From the NCBI GenBank assembly GCA_947631055.1, contig CANRJZ010000003.1, forward strand, positions 1 to 35,315: a DNA stretch of 35,315 nucleotides, read 5' to 3'. A program made the position numbers and the translations under genes. The DNA is from an uncultured Clostridia bacterium (GTDB lineage Bacteria > Bacillota > Clostridia > Oscillospirales > Ruminococcaceae). The first letter of the stretch is position 1, and the number at the start of each line of letters is the position of its first letter. The notes beneath the pieces are model-generated. The model saw only the letters and a list, made by a program, of their open reading frames with translations. It was not told the origin of the DNA and searched no databases. Of the stretch, positions 8,315-19,004 are shown in pieces.

Positions 8315-8351
8315 CAGCCGCGGCTCGTCCATTATGAACGAGCCGCAGCTG
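8315..8351 (-). terminator. Strong hairpin; terminator-like on the minus strand, in the upstream region of spoVAD
   Basis: CAGC(C/T)GCGGCTCGT stem of about 14 bp with one wobble; minus strand reads into TTTT. Confidence 0.5.
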
Positions 8352-8625
8352 CAGAACACAAGTATTGAAAAAGAAGTAAAGAGGTAGTGAAGAGTAATAT
8401 CTTCATCTTTAATTATGATACCACGAACATAATGAAAAATATGTCGATATCAGAAATTAATAATTTTTTTACAATTTGCCTCCGGTAGCCCTGCGGACGG
8501 CGTTACTGTCAAAATGCAAAAAAATATCGGTAAAAATTCTGCATTAAATATGTTTAAATATGGTGTACAAATCAAAAGTAATATGTTATAATTGTATGTG
8601 TGAAATGTTGAAAGGAGGCGGCAGT

Positions 8626-9480
8626 ATGGGATTTACAGAAAAATTCGGCGGCCTTATTGCAAAGGATAAGTTTGAGTCCGAATTCAGGAACGTACTGAAA
8701 CGTCAGGATATTTCCGTAACGGCTAAGGAAAGCGACACGATATATGAGATATCCAACGGCTCGGCTTCATTGAAGATAGATGTTGGAAAAGTAAAACGCA
8801 AATTTGAAAAGACAGGCTCTTTAAAAGAATTGGAGGACCTCGCAAGAAGTGCGGGTCTTGATCTGCGGGCCAAGGAACGTCTGGTATCATTTACCAACGG
8901 GCAGGAGCTGTTAAGGCTTATGCTCATGCGCAGCAGAGATGTAACATCGGATATGATAAGCGCTGATTTTGTCGGCGATCTTAAAAAAACAGTCGTTTAT
9001 ACTCCCGATGAGGAGAATGTTCATACGCTCGATGCAGGTATGCTCAAACGTTGGGACGTTCCTCCGGAAGTGGTTTTTTCGGCTGCCGACAGGAATATGT
9101 GCCGTATGCTTTCCCGCGCGGAGATCAATGAAGAGGTCATCGGCGGAAATATACATGTTTTGGATATAAAGATCAATTCACCTATATTCTGCAGTTCGCT
9201 CATACTCTGCAACGAGTTCCGGACATTGGTAGGAAGCAAGTTCGGTGAACGCTTTTTTGTAGTTGCTCCGTCAAGGGAAAGTCTCCTTGTGCTTAAAAAT
9301 ATAACCGGAGATATACTTGAAGGTCTTGGCACGGTAACACTCAGCGATTACCGGAAAGCAAAAGCTCCTCTTACCACTGACGTGCTGCTTTTCACTTCGC
9401 AGGGGATACAGACGGCAGGACGGTTTTCAATAGGCAGAGATAAATTCAAAGGAGATAATTCAGATGGCAAAAAACAATAG
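8626..9480 (+). CDS. DUF1444-like (YtpQ-like) protein of unknown function
   Basis: AAAGGAGG upstream of ATG 8626; overall pattern (VHTLDAGMLKRWDVPPEVVFSAADRNM) resembles DUF1444; family call tentative. Confidence 0.55.
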   Translation: MGFTEKFGGLIAKDKFESEFRNVLKRQDISVTAKESDTIYEISNGSASLKIDVGKVKRKFEKTGSLKELEDLARSAGLDLRAKERLVSFTNGQELLRLMLMRSRDVTSDMISADFVGDLKKTVVYTPDEENVHTLDAGMLKRWDVPPEVVFSAADRNMCRMLSRAEINEEVIGGNIHVLDIKINSPIFCSSLILCNEFRTLVGSKFGERFFVVAPSRESLLVLKNITGDILEGLGTVTLSDYRKAKAPLTTDVLLFTSQGIQTAGRFSIGRDKFKGDNSDGKKQ

Positions 9481-10648
9481 ATCTTCAAATAGATCTTCCG
9501 GAAGAAAAAAGACTGCGGGTATCAGGATAGTTATAGTTATATTAGCTGTGCTTCTCGCTCTGGGAATAGTTATAATACCTATACGTTCCGGTCTTATGGC
9601 GAGCGCTGAAGAAAACAACAGCGAGAATATCACCGTAAGCTCCTTTGAGACAGGAAAACTTTCGGAAGCCCTGAGCGAAGCCGCTGACGGAACGGATCAC
9701 AATTTCATCAAAAATATAGCCGTTCTTTCCGGTACGCTGGATCAGGACGATTTTGCCGCGCTTACTGCCATACCAAACCTTGAGATACTTGAACTGGCGG
9801 GCACGGAGGTAAAGGACGGCGTCATACCCGAAAATGCTCTTACGTCGAGAAACCAGCTTTCTTTTATCTCACTTCCGAAAAATACCGTTGAGATAGGCAG
9901 CGAAGCTTTTTCTTCAAACAGAAAACTTGTAAAGATAGTAATGCCCGATTCGGTAAAGAGAATAGAAGATCATGCGTTTGCTTCCTGCGAGTCGCTTGAA
10001 AATTTTCCTATTTCCGAAAAGGTGGAATATATAGGCGCGGGCGCTTTTCAGGACTGCAAGGCGATAACGGAATTTGTAATTCCCTATGGGATAACTGAAA
10101 TTTATTCCGATACGTTCAGCAAGTGCGGATTTGAGAGCATTTCTATCGGTCCGAACGTTAAAAAAATAGATTCGGGAGTTTTTGCGGACTGCAACGCGCT
10201 CAAACAGATATATGCATATGCGGAAGAAGCTCCCGTCCTTGAAGGCGACGTGTTCCGCAACGTAAGCGCGGATATACATTGTTATCCCGATTCGGAGGAC
10301 AGCTATCAGAGCTGGAAATTACAGAATATGACCGTTTCCGGCGACCTTGCCGGAGAATATACGGTACCGGAAGAAGATACCGAAGAGACTGAGTCTGCGG
10401 AAACGGAAACTGAAACTGATACCGAGACCGCCGAAGAGGACGAAGACGTCACTGAGACGGATATTACTGAAACAGCGCCGGCGGAAACCGGGGCTGCAAG
10501 TGAAGAAGCTGCTCCTGCAAGCGCTGATGTCAGTGAAAGCAGCGGCGGCATAAGCGTCGGCATAGTTATAGTTATTGTTGTTATGGCTATGATAATCGCC
10601 GTTCTTGCAACGATACTTGTTATGAATTCAAGAAAAAACAAGCAGTGA
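9464..10648 (+). CDS. BspA-type leucine-rich repeat protein with N- and C-terminal TM helices
   Basis: LRR_5 repeats (IGSEAFSSNRKLVKIVMPDSVKRIEDHAFASCESLENFPISEKVEYIGAGAFQDCKAITEFVIP); E/T-rich linker; C-terminal TM. Confidence 0.85.
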   Translation: MAKNNRSSNRSSGRKKTAGIRIVIVILAVLLALGIVIIPIRSGLMASAEENNSENITVSSFETGKLSEALSEAADGTDHNFIKNIAVLSGTLDQDDFAALTAIPNLEILELAGTEVKDGVIPENALTSRNQLSFISLPKNTVEIGSEAFSSNRKLVKIVMPDSVKRIEDHAFASCESLENFPISEKVEYIGAGAFQDCKAITEFVIPYGITEIYSDTFSKCGFESISIGPNVKKIDSGVFADCNALKQIYAYAEEAPVLEGDVFRNVSADIHCYPDSEDSYQSWKLQNMTVSGDLAGEYTVPEEDTEETESAETETETDTETAEEDEDVTETDITETAPAETGAASEEAAPASADVSESSGGISVGIVIVIVVMAMIIAVLATILVMNSRKNKQ

Positions 10649-10672
10649 TCTTTGCCGTAAGAGGGTGTTCCT

Positions 10673-12961
10673 ATGGACGACATTATAAAAAACATATACG
10701 GACGTATTTCCGGTTTTTCTTTTCCGGAAAAAACAGAATCGTACATAAAAAGATACGGGGGGATTATTTTCCCCTTTTTGCTTTGTATAATTATGATGTC
10801 GGCGGGACTCTATATATATACGGAAAAATTTTTTGATATATATGCGGTGCTTGCGGCAGCCGCATGTATCGGAGTTTTTGCCCTGTGTTCATATCTGCGG
10901 AAGAAAAAGTTCGGCGGACTTTTTTATACAATGGCAGTCATACTTCTTTCTTTTATCCCCGGACTTATGCTGCCCGGCTGGGAGAACAAAGCCGGCTTTG
11001 TGAGATGGTTCTTTTCCGGAGCGCAGGCAGTTGCCACAAGACCCGTATTTGTTTTTATATTCATTATTTTTTTCGGATTTTTCTTCTGCTCGGTGGTATA
11101 TTATTTTACGCAGATAGTTTACCGGTCGGCAGCGGTGGTGCTGATATCAATGATACCGTTTGCTCTTGCGATCAAGGCTGCCGCCAGACTTCCGGCAGGC
11201 TATGCCGTGACCGCTGCGGCGCTGGATCTTATAATTTTTATATACTACAGCAGGAAAAACCTTGTGGGAAAAAGTATTGCGGGAAGAAGCAGTTCCACGC
11301 TGATAGTTTATACCGACTTTGCGGTAGCTGCCGTAATACTGGCGCTTATCGTTCCTAAACCTTCCGAAACGCCTTATTATGAAAAATTTGAAGGCTTTCT
11401 GAACCTGTTCCAGTTCGGAGGCAGCGGGGAGGCGGTAATGAACGGCGAATACAACCGCTATTCGGGAAATGCCGATGATCTGCTTATGCAGGAAAGCCGC
11501 CTGCTTTATATAATCGCATCTCCCAAGCCGACGTATATGAAAACGCAGGTGTTCGATACTTACGACGCCGAAAACAATCGCTGGGAAGCCGATATGCAGC
11601 TCAACGGGAGCAAAGACTGGCAGAACAAGGCCGCTCTTATGAACTTTGAAAAGCTTAGTTCCGCGCTGGAAAAAGCGGCGCAGTATGACGAGAATTTTTA
11701 TGAACGTTATCCTTTTGCGGAATATCTTGATGACGTCCATGAGAGCGAAACGTACAGCCTTGTATATTCAAGACAATATCCCGCGGCGTATGTTATTGCT
11801 CCGTTACGGTCTTTTGCCGTAAATCTTTCTACTACGGGCGCGTCATACAGCGCGCGTTCGGCAGCGGGAGAAATATTTACCGACCTCGGACAGCTTCCTG
11901 CTACGGCGGATTATGCGGTAAGATATTACGATGAGAATATTTTTTACGGCGGTATGCTTGAAAGCGGCGCCTGCGATACCACAGCGGAAAATTACCGTGA
12001 TATGCTGGAATATGCAGGTTCGGTGCTGTATGAGAACGAGGGCGGAAGCGATGAACTTGACGCGGTATATGCTTTTCTTGATGAATATGCCTATGCCGAT
12101 GAATATGCGAAAAAAACAAAAACGGAAGTTTCTCCTGAGATACAGGCTCTTGCGGATAAACTTACCGGCGGACTGGAATACGATCATCAGAAAGCAAAGG
12201 CTATAGAACAGTATTTTTATAATAACGGATTTGTTTACAGCCTTGCTTTTGAAGCTCCGGAAAATTCCGATACGGCGGAATATTTTATTTTCACGAGCAA
12301 AACTGGTACCTGTTCGGATTTTGCGTCGGCGTTCACGCTGCTTGCAAGAGCTGCGGGACTTACGGTGCGTTATGCGGAAGGTTTTGTGCCGACGGCGGGA
12401 GATGAGCCTTCCGAAGGAACGTTCTATATTTATTCCGAAAATGCTCACGCATATCCGGAGGTGTTTATTCCCGGAGCAGGCTGGGTAAGATATGAACCTA
12501 CCATTGCAGATGATTCCAACGGATCCGGAGGTGCGGGAACAGCCCGTGCCGATGATATGCTGACGGCTTTATTTACGGCTGTTATAGCGATCATATGTAT
12601 AGGCGTTTTCCTTCTGCTGATGATCCTGAGACCGAAGATAGAAGAAGCTGCGTTCCGTTTCAAACTGAAGTTCAAGGGCAATTCGCCGGCGGTGAAAATG
12701 CTTTACAGCCGGCATTCCGAAAAGGCGGGGATAAAGTACGGCGCCGTTTCCCGTGCGATGACCGCAGAGGAACTGTCCGACCTTACGGTAAAACATACGG
12801 GGATAGATCTGAGCCCCTTGTCGGAAATATTTACCGAGAACTGTTACGGCGGCATACCTGTCACAGGCGAAAAGCGAAAAGCCGCTTATGAATGTTATAA
12901 GGCGCAGTATAAGGAAATGTCGCGCAAAAAAAAGAAAAGTGAAAGGAAAGATGAAAAATGA
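10673..12961 (+). CDS. TgpA-like multi-pass membrane protein with extracellular transglutaminase-like domain
   Basis: SKTGTCSDFASAFTLLARAAGLTVRYAEGFVP and NAHAYPEVFIPGAGWVRYEPT; N-terminal TM bundle; C-terminal TM and cytoplasmic tail. Confidence 0.88.
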   Translation: MDDIIKNIYGRISGFSFPEKTESYIKRYGGIIFPFLLCIIMMSAGLYIYTEKFFDIYAVLAAAACIGVFALCSYLRKKKFGGLFYTMAVILLSFIPGLMLPGWENKAGFVRWFFSGAQAVATRPVFVFIFIIFFGFFFCSVVYYFTQIVYRSAAVVLISMIPFALAIKAAARLPAGYAVTAAALDLIIFIYYSRKNLVGKSIAGRSSSTLIVYTDFAVAAVILALIVPKPSETPYYEKFEGFLNLFQFGGSGEAVMNGEYNRYSGNADDLLMQESRLLYIIASPKPTYMKTQVFDTYDAENNRWEADMQLNGSKDWQNKAALMNFEKLSSALEKAAQYDENFYERYPFAEYLDDVHESETYSLVYSRQYPAAYVIAPLRSFAVNLSTTGASYSARSAAGEIFTDLGQLPATADYAVRYYDENIFYGGMLESGACDTTAENYRDMLEYAGSVLYENEGGSDELDAVYAFLDEYAYADEYAKKTKTEVSPEIQALADKLTGGLEYDHQKAKAIEQYFYNNGFVYSLAFEAPENSDTAEYFIFTSKTGTCSDFASAFTLLARAAGLTVRYAEGFVPTAGDEPSEGTFYIYSENAHAYPEVFIPGAGWVRYEPTIADDSNGSGGAGTARADDMLTALFTAVIAIICIGVFLLLMILRPKIEEAAFRFKLKFKGNSPAVKMLYSRHSEKAGIKYGAVSRAMTAEELSDLTVKHTGIDLSPLSEIFTENCYGGIPVTGEKRKAAYECYKAQYKEMSRKKKKSERKDEK

Positions 12962-13719
12962 CGGCTCTTATTACCGGAGCAAGTTCGGGCATCGGACGTG
13001 AGATGGCACGCTGTCTGGGACGTTTTGGCATACGTCTTGTGATCTCTGGCCGGAACAGGGAAAATCTTGAAGAACTCAGGCAGGAGATCGGTGAAAAACA
13101 GGTGAAGATCATTACCGCCGACATTGCGTCAAAAGACGAGTGTATTCGTCTTTATCGGGAAGCGTCGAAGTACAGTATAGACATTCTTATCAACAATGCC
13201 GGATTCGGGCTCTTCGGTAAATTTGCCGAGACGGATCTTGACCGTGAACTTGAAATGATAGACGTGAACATAAAAGCGGTGCATATTCTCACAAAACTGT
13301 TCCTGAAAGATATGGTAAAACGGAACAGGGGATATATCCTGAATGTTGCGTCCTCTGCGGGATTTCTTCCCGGGCCGCTTATGTCAACATATTACGCCAC
13401 AAAAAATTATGTTGTTCGTCTGACGGAAGCCGTTCACGAGGAACTGAGGAGCATGGGAAGCCGCGTTTACATCGGAGCGTTCTGTCCCGGACCTGTGGAT
13501 ACGAATTTCAACAAAACGGCGGGAGTGAAGTTTGCCGTTAAAGGTATCTCCGCCGGATATGCCGCAGTTTATGCCATTACGAAAATGATGGACAGGGAAA
13601 TGATAATCGTTCCCACCGCCGTAATGAAAACAGGTCTGACGGCTGCAAGATTTGTGCCCGACGCCGCCCTTGTGCGCGTGACACGGTTCATACAGACAAA
13701 AAGACGCGGTAATGCCTGA
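12958..13719 (+). CDS. SDR family NAD(P)-dependent oxidoreductase
   Basis: TGASSGIGREMA, NNAGFG, YYATKNYV; overlaps previous gene by ATGA. Confidence 0.92.
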   Translation: MTALITGASSGIGREMARCLGRFGIRLVISGRNRENLEELRQEIGEKQVKIITADIASKDECIRLYREASKYSIDILINNAGFGLFGKFAETDLDRELEMIDVNIKAVHILTKLFLKDMVKRNRGYILNVASSAGFLPGPLMSTYYATKNYVVRLTEAVHEELRSMGSRVYIGAFCPGPVDTNFNKTAGVKFAVKGISAGYAAVYAITKMMDREMIIVPTAVMKTGLTAARFVPDAALVRVTRFIQTKRRGNA

Positions 13720-13815
13720 TATTTGAACCTTTTCTGAAAAAATATTTCAAATTTTTTCGTCAAAATTGAATTTTCGGCAAATTTTTGCGATTTTTGGATT
13801 TTTTTTAAAAAACTC

Positions 13816-13844
13816 TTGCAAAAATTATCCGCATAGTGTATAAT
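13816..13844 (+). promoter_or_regulatory. Sigma-A-type promoter for gdhA
   Basis: TTGCAA-N17-TATAAT. Confidence 0.75.
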
Positions 13845-13901
13845 TATATTGTACGCGGCTCTGTGCGCCGCAAAAATCAAAATTAAATAGGGAGGATTTA
13901 A

Positions 13902-15257
<1,356 letters not shown>

Positions 15258-15284
15258 TCCTTACACCGGCAGATAAAATGAACA

Positions 15285-15315
15285 AAAGCCCGCAGGAAAT
15301 TTTCCTGCGGGCTTT
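15285..15315. terminator. Bidirectional terminator
   Basis: AAAGCCCGCAGGAAA-T-TTTCCTGCGGGCTTT. Confidence 0.88.
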
Positions 15316-15327
15316 AAATTTTGATCT

Positions 15328-17673
15328 TTACTGCCGGCGTATGATCGGCTGCTTCTTTTTCTTTTCGTCATAAAGAACATTGTCCGCCTGCGAGAGTATT
15401 TTTGAAAGTTCAATGTTCGTTCCGCACTTGAAAGCATATACGCCGACGCTCATTCTTACTATGTAAGGCTTGTCATGGCTGTTGTTGAATTCTTCGGTAG
15501 CCGCTTTTATCCTTGAACGGACAATATTGGTTATCTCTTCTTTGCTTCCGTTTTCTACCATAGCAAGTACCGAGAACTCGTCTCCGCCTATACGTCCGAT
15601 TATGTCGGAGCTGCGGAATGAATCACACAGTATGCGTGCAGCATTCTTTATAGCAAAATCTCCGTCCTCATGGCTGAACGTATCATTTATGGTTTTAAGG
15701 CTGTCCAGATCGGCAAATATTATGAGCGCGTCCTTGCCCATATTCATGGGCGAATATATCATACTGCCTGCCTGATTGAAGAAACCTCTTCGGTTATATA
15801 CGCCGGTAAGTTCGTCGATCTTGGACATAGCGTCAAGCTGAAGATTTTTCTCCTGTATCTGTATAAGATTGTTTTCCAGTTTCTGACGGATATCTTCATT
15901 ATCCTGGATAAGGCGGAGTATCTTCATTGCCGCACAAAGCTGCGATGAAAGAACATTTACATAATAGAAATAGTCATGTTCAACTTCGCAGAGAAACAGT
16001 CCGTAATGGTCCTCATTAAGGAATATCGTAGAAAGTACCATTGTTACACGGCGGTCATCGGGTATATATTTGTTGTTGAAAAGATGTTTTATGGAAATTT
16101 CCTGCTCATCCGGAGGGAGGACCTTCATAGTGCTGCCGTTATGGTAGGATTTGAGCAGTACCTTTGAAGGGGGAGTCCATTTATCATCTTTTTTCAGCGT
16201 GATAGTATCGGTGAAAACATATATATAACTGCTTCCGATGTTCATACGCATAAATTTATCGCTTACCGTACCGTAGCTTTCATCATCATAGCTGTCAAAA
16301 AGCAGCATATCTTTGGTGATGGAATTTGACTGCCATGTAAGGAATTCGATATCGCTTACGTGCTGTTCACTGTAATTCAGGGCAGCTCTCATTATTATCT
16401 TATAAAGATTTGCAAATACGGTAGAAAGCTTTTTCCTGTCCTCATCGTTGTCAATGCCCGCATAGAACCTCTGACTGAGATAATCGCTTATGCGGAATAT
16501 CTTGTCATGGTCTATGTATTTCATAGTCTCAAAGGTCAGGATATCCTCAAATGCGGAAGGAATATATTCGGCAGCTTCTTCCGTAAATGTGATGCCGCCT
16601 TTGTTATCTGATTTAAGGAGTTTGAAAACGCTGTTGAAATAGTCCGTAAATTGGGCTTTTATTTCGGTAATGGCGCTGCTCGTTTTGTAATTGTCAAAAA
16701 GGTACTGGAGCATAGCCGTTATAGTCTGGTTGTCGGAACGGCACCAGCAGTGATTGAAAACGAAAACATCGTCGTATGTTTCATCCGCCTGACTGTCTGC
16801 ACGGCATCCGCAGGAACGCCTTTTTACCATTGACGAACGGACAAGCTTGTTCTTTACGGGAGAATCAAGGGTTATCGACGCACATTCTATGACCGCGTCG
16901 TATCCCAGTTCGGAAGCGTCTGCTCCTACGGTGGTAAGCGGCGGCATAAGCGATGAAGCTACCGGCGAATCGTCAAAACCGGTCACGAAGATGTCCTTGC
17001 CCGGTTCAATGCCTCTTTCGGCAAACACCTCGTAAGCGCCCGTTACCATAGCGTCGTTTGCAAAAGCTATAGCGTCAAGGTCGGGGCAGCGGTCAAGGAG
17101 CAGATTTACTTCTTCATGGCTGTAAGGGGAAAATCTTCCGTAAACGACGCGGTTTTCGTCATAAGCTATATTATTGCTTTCAAGGACTTCTTTGTAGGCG
17201 GAAAGCCTTTCATTGGCTTCGTCGTTGGTCTGGGGACCGCTTACAAATCCGATCTTCTTGCAGCCGTGTTCATTTATAAGGTGATCGATGCATTCCTTCA
17301 GACCGCTTTTGTTGTCAAAGCATACGGAGGAATAGCCTTCTATCGCGCAGGACAGGGTTATTATCGGTATATTGCCGAGATTTTTCAGAAATTCTTTTTT
17401 TCTTTCGTAAGATATCGAATTAAGGATAGTTCCGGCAAGTACGAGGATAACGTCTATATCCTCAGGGAAAGCATAGGAAAACAGGGTGTTGTACTGGTAT
17501 TCATATTCGGTGCGCTTTTTATCCGCATAGACACCTTCGATATATCTGCCCGGAAAAATAAAAAGGTTTGCATCTATTTCCTTGGCGCCGATGATAGCTC
17601 CGCGGCAGACAGCGCTTGCAAAGTCATCTTCGAGGTGACTTATCATAAGACCGATATTGAGACGTTTTTTCAT
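15328..17673 (-). CDS. Cytosolic diguanylate cyclase: LacI-type periplasmic-binding-like sensor, middle region, GGDEF
   Basis: N-terminus MKKRLNIGLMISHLEDDFASAVCRGAIIGAKEID ... DAIAFANDAMVTGAYEVFAERGIEPGKDIFVTGFDDSPVASSLMPPLTTV; RRSCGC; GGDEF with RSSD I-site upstream; no signal peptide or TM. Confidence 0.93.
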   Translation of the reverse strand: MKKRLNIGLMISHLEDDFASAVCRGAIIGAKEIDANLFIFPGRYIEGVYADKKRTEYEYQYNTLFSYAFPEDIDVILVLAGTILNSISYERKKEFLKNLGNIPIITLSCAIEGYSSVCFDNKSGLKECIDHLINEHGCKKIGFVSGPQTNDEANERLSAYKEVLESNNIAYDENRVVYGRFSPYSHEEVNLLLDRCPDLDAIAFANDAMVTGAYEVFAERGIEPGKDIFVTGFDDSPVASSLMPPLTTVGADASELGYDAVIECASITLDSPVKNKLVRSSMVKRRSCGCRADSQADETYDDVFVFNHCWCRSDNQTITAMLQYLFDNYKTSSAITEIKAQFTDYFNSVFKLLKSDNKGGITFTEEAAEYIPSAFEDILTFETMKYIDHDKIFRISDYLSQRFYAGIDNDEDRKKLSTVFANLYKIIMRAALNYSEQHVSDIEFLTWQSNSITKDMLLFDSYDDESYGTVSDKFMRMNIGSSYIYVFTDTITLKKDDKWTPPSKVLLKSYHNGSTMKVLPPDEQEISIKHLFNNKYIPDDRRVTMVLSTIFLNEDHYGLFLCEVEHDYFYYVNVLSSQLCAAMKILRLIQDNEDIRQKLENNLIQIQEKNLQLDAMSKIDELTGVYNRRGFFNQAGSMIYSPMNMGKDALIIFADLDSLKTINDTFSHEDGDFAIKNAARILCDSFRSSDIIGRIGGDEFSVLAMVENGSKEEITNIVRSRIKAATEEFNNSHDKPYIVRMSVGVYAFKCGTNIELSKILSQADNVLYDEKKKKQPIIRRQ

Positions 17674-17977
17674 ACCGGGACTCCTCTTTTCGCATTAATT
17701 AAGCGGCAATGTCAAGCTTGCACAATTAGTTACAATGATTATAACATAAATTTATAAAATTTAACACCACAAATTATTTCCCATACATTAACAAATTATT
17801 ACTAAAGGCGCACAATAATACATTATTTTTACAAATAACGACCTTATAATAAATAAAAAAGAAATTTCTGTCTCTGATCCTGTAATTATATGTGTATGCA
17901 GACCGGAATTTTCGCTGCCGCAGAATAACATATCTTAATGACCGGACGCGGCAGAATATAAATTTTTGGCAAAGCCC

Positions 17978-18006
17978 TTGCTTTTTTCAGCCATATCGGT
18001 TATAAT
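17978..18006 (+). promoter_or_regulatory. Sigma-A-type promoter for fba
   Basis: TTGCTT-N17-TATAAT. Confidence 0.8.
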
Positions 18007-18068
18007 TAAAGAGTAATATTAAAAATATTTTTGGGATAGATCCTATCCCGCGAAAGGAATGTTATACT

Positions 18069-18938
18069 ATGTCAAAACTTGTTTCCGCAAAAGAAATGCT
18101 GAACAAGGCCCGTGACGGCAAATATGCCGTAGGTCAGTTCAACATCAACAACCTTGAATGGACAAAGTCTATACTTCTTACTGCCGAAGAACTCAGATCT
18201 CCGGTCATTCTCGGAGTTTCCGAAGGCGCAGGAAAGTATATGACCGGTTACAAGACCGTTGTAGGTATGGTAAACGGTATGATGGAGGAACTCGGAATAA
18301 CCGTTCCCGTTGCGCTCCACCTTGACCATGGCACGTTTGAAGGTGCTAAGGCTTGTATCAACGCAGGCTTTTCCTCTATAATGTTTGACGGTTCTCACTA
18401 TCCTATCGAGGAGAATATTGCCAAGACTACCGCTCTGGTGCATACCTGCGATATCCTCGGCATTTCTCTTGAAGCGGAAGTCGGTTCTATCGGCGGCGAA
18501 GAAGACGGCGTAGTAGGTATGGGAGAATGTGCAGATCCCAACGAATGCAAGCAGATCGCTGATCTCGGCGTTACAATGCTTGCAGCAGGAATAGGAAATA
18601 TACATGGCAAATATCCCGAAAACTGGCCCGGACTTTCTTTTGAGACCCTTGCAGCCGTAAAGGAAAAGGTAGGAGATATGCCGCTGGTACTTCACGGCGG
18701 AACAGGTATCCCCGAAGATATGATAAAGAAGGCAATATCTCTCGGCGTTGCAAAGATCAACGTAAATACCGAGTGCCAGCTGTCTTTTGCTGCCGCAACA
18801 AGAGCTTATATCGAAGCCGGCAAGGATCAGCAGGGTAAGGGATTTGATCCGAGAAAGCTTCTTGCTCCCGGATTTGAAGCTATCAAGGCTACAGTCAAAG
18901 AAAAGATGGAATTGTTCGGTTCTGTCGGCAAGGCTTGA
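18069..18938 (+). CDS. fba: Class II fructose-bisphosphate aldolase
   Basis: YAVGQFNINNLEWTKSILLTAEELRSPVILGVSEGA; LHLDHGTFEGAKACINAGFSSIMFDGSHYPIEEN; INVNTECQLSFAAATR. Confidence 0.96.
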   Translation: MSKLVSAKEMLNKARDGKYAVGQFNINNLEWTKSILLTAEELRSPVILGVSEGAGKYMTGYKTVVGMVNGMMEELGITVPVALHLDHGTFEGAKACINAGFSSIMFDGSHYPIEENIAKTTALVHTCDILGISLEAEVGSIGGEEDGVVGMGECADPNECKQIADLGVTMLAAGIGNIHGKYPENWPGLSFETLAAVKEKVGDMPLVLHGGTGIPEDMIKKAISLGVAKINVNTECQLSFAAATRAYIEAGKDQQGKGFDPRKLLAPGFEAIKATVKEKMELFGSVGKA

Positions 18939-18969
18939 TCCTTGTAATTACAGGATATATAAAAATAAT

Positions 18970-19001
18970 AAAAGGACGGCATTTCAATATGCCGTCCTTT
19001 T
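18970..19001. terminator. Bidirectional terminator between convergent genes
   Basis: AAAAGGACGGCAT-TTCAAT-ATGCCGTCCTTTT. Confidence 0.88.
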
Positions 19002-19004
19002 GGT

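Noticed and set aside
10366-10530. Tandem DNA repeat in the LRR gene (gaaac/gagac-like units)
   Set aside because: Codon-level low complexity from the E/T-rich stalk, not an exact tandem repeat.
11147-12448. Minus-strand ORFs (197 and 201 aa) inside the transglutaminase gene
   Set aside because: Overlap a clearly coding + strand gene, no initiation signals, low-complexity Arg/Ile/Phe composition.
18940-18958. Recurrent GATCC(T)TGTAATTA-like sequences (also near 17876 and 2535) as a dispersed repeat
   Set aside because: Short, AT-rich and imperfect; consistent with chance.
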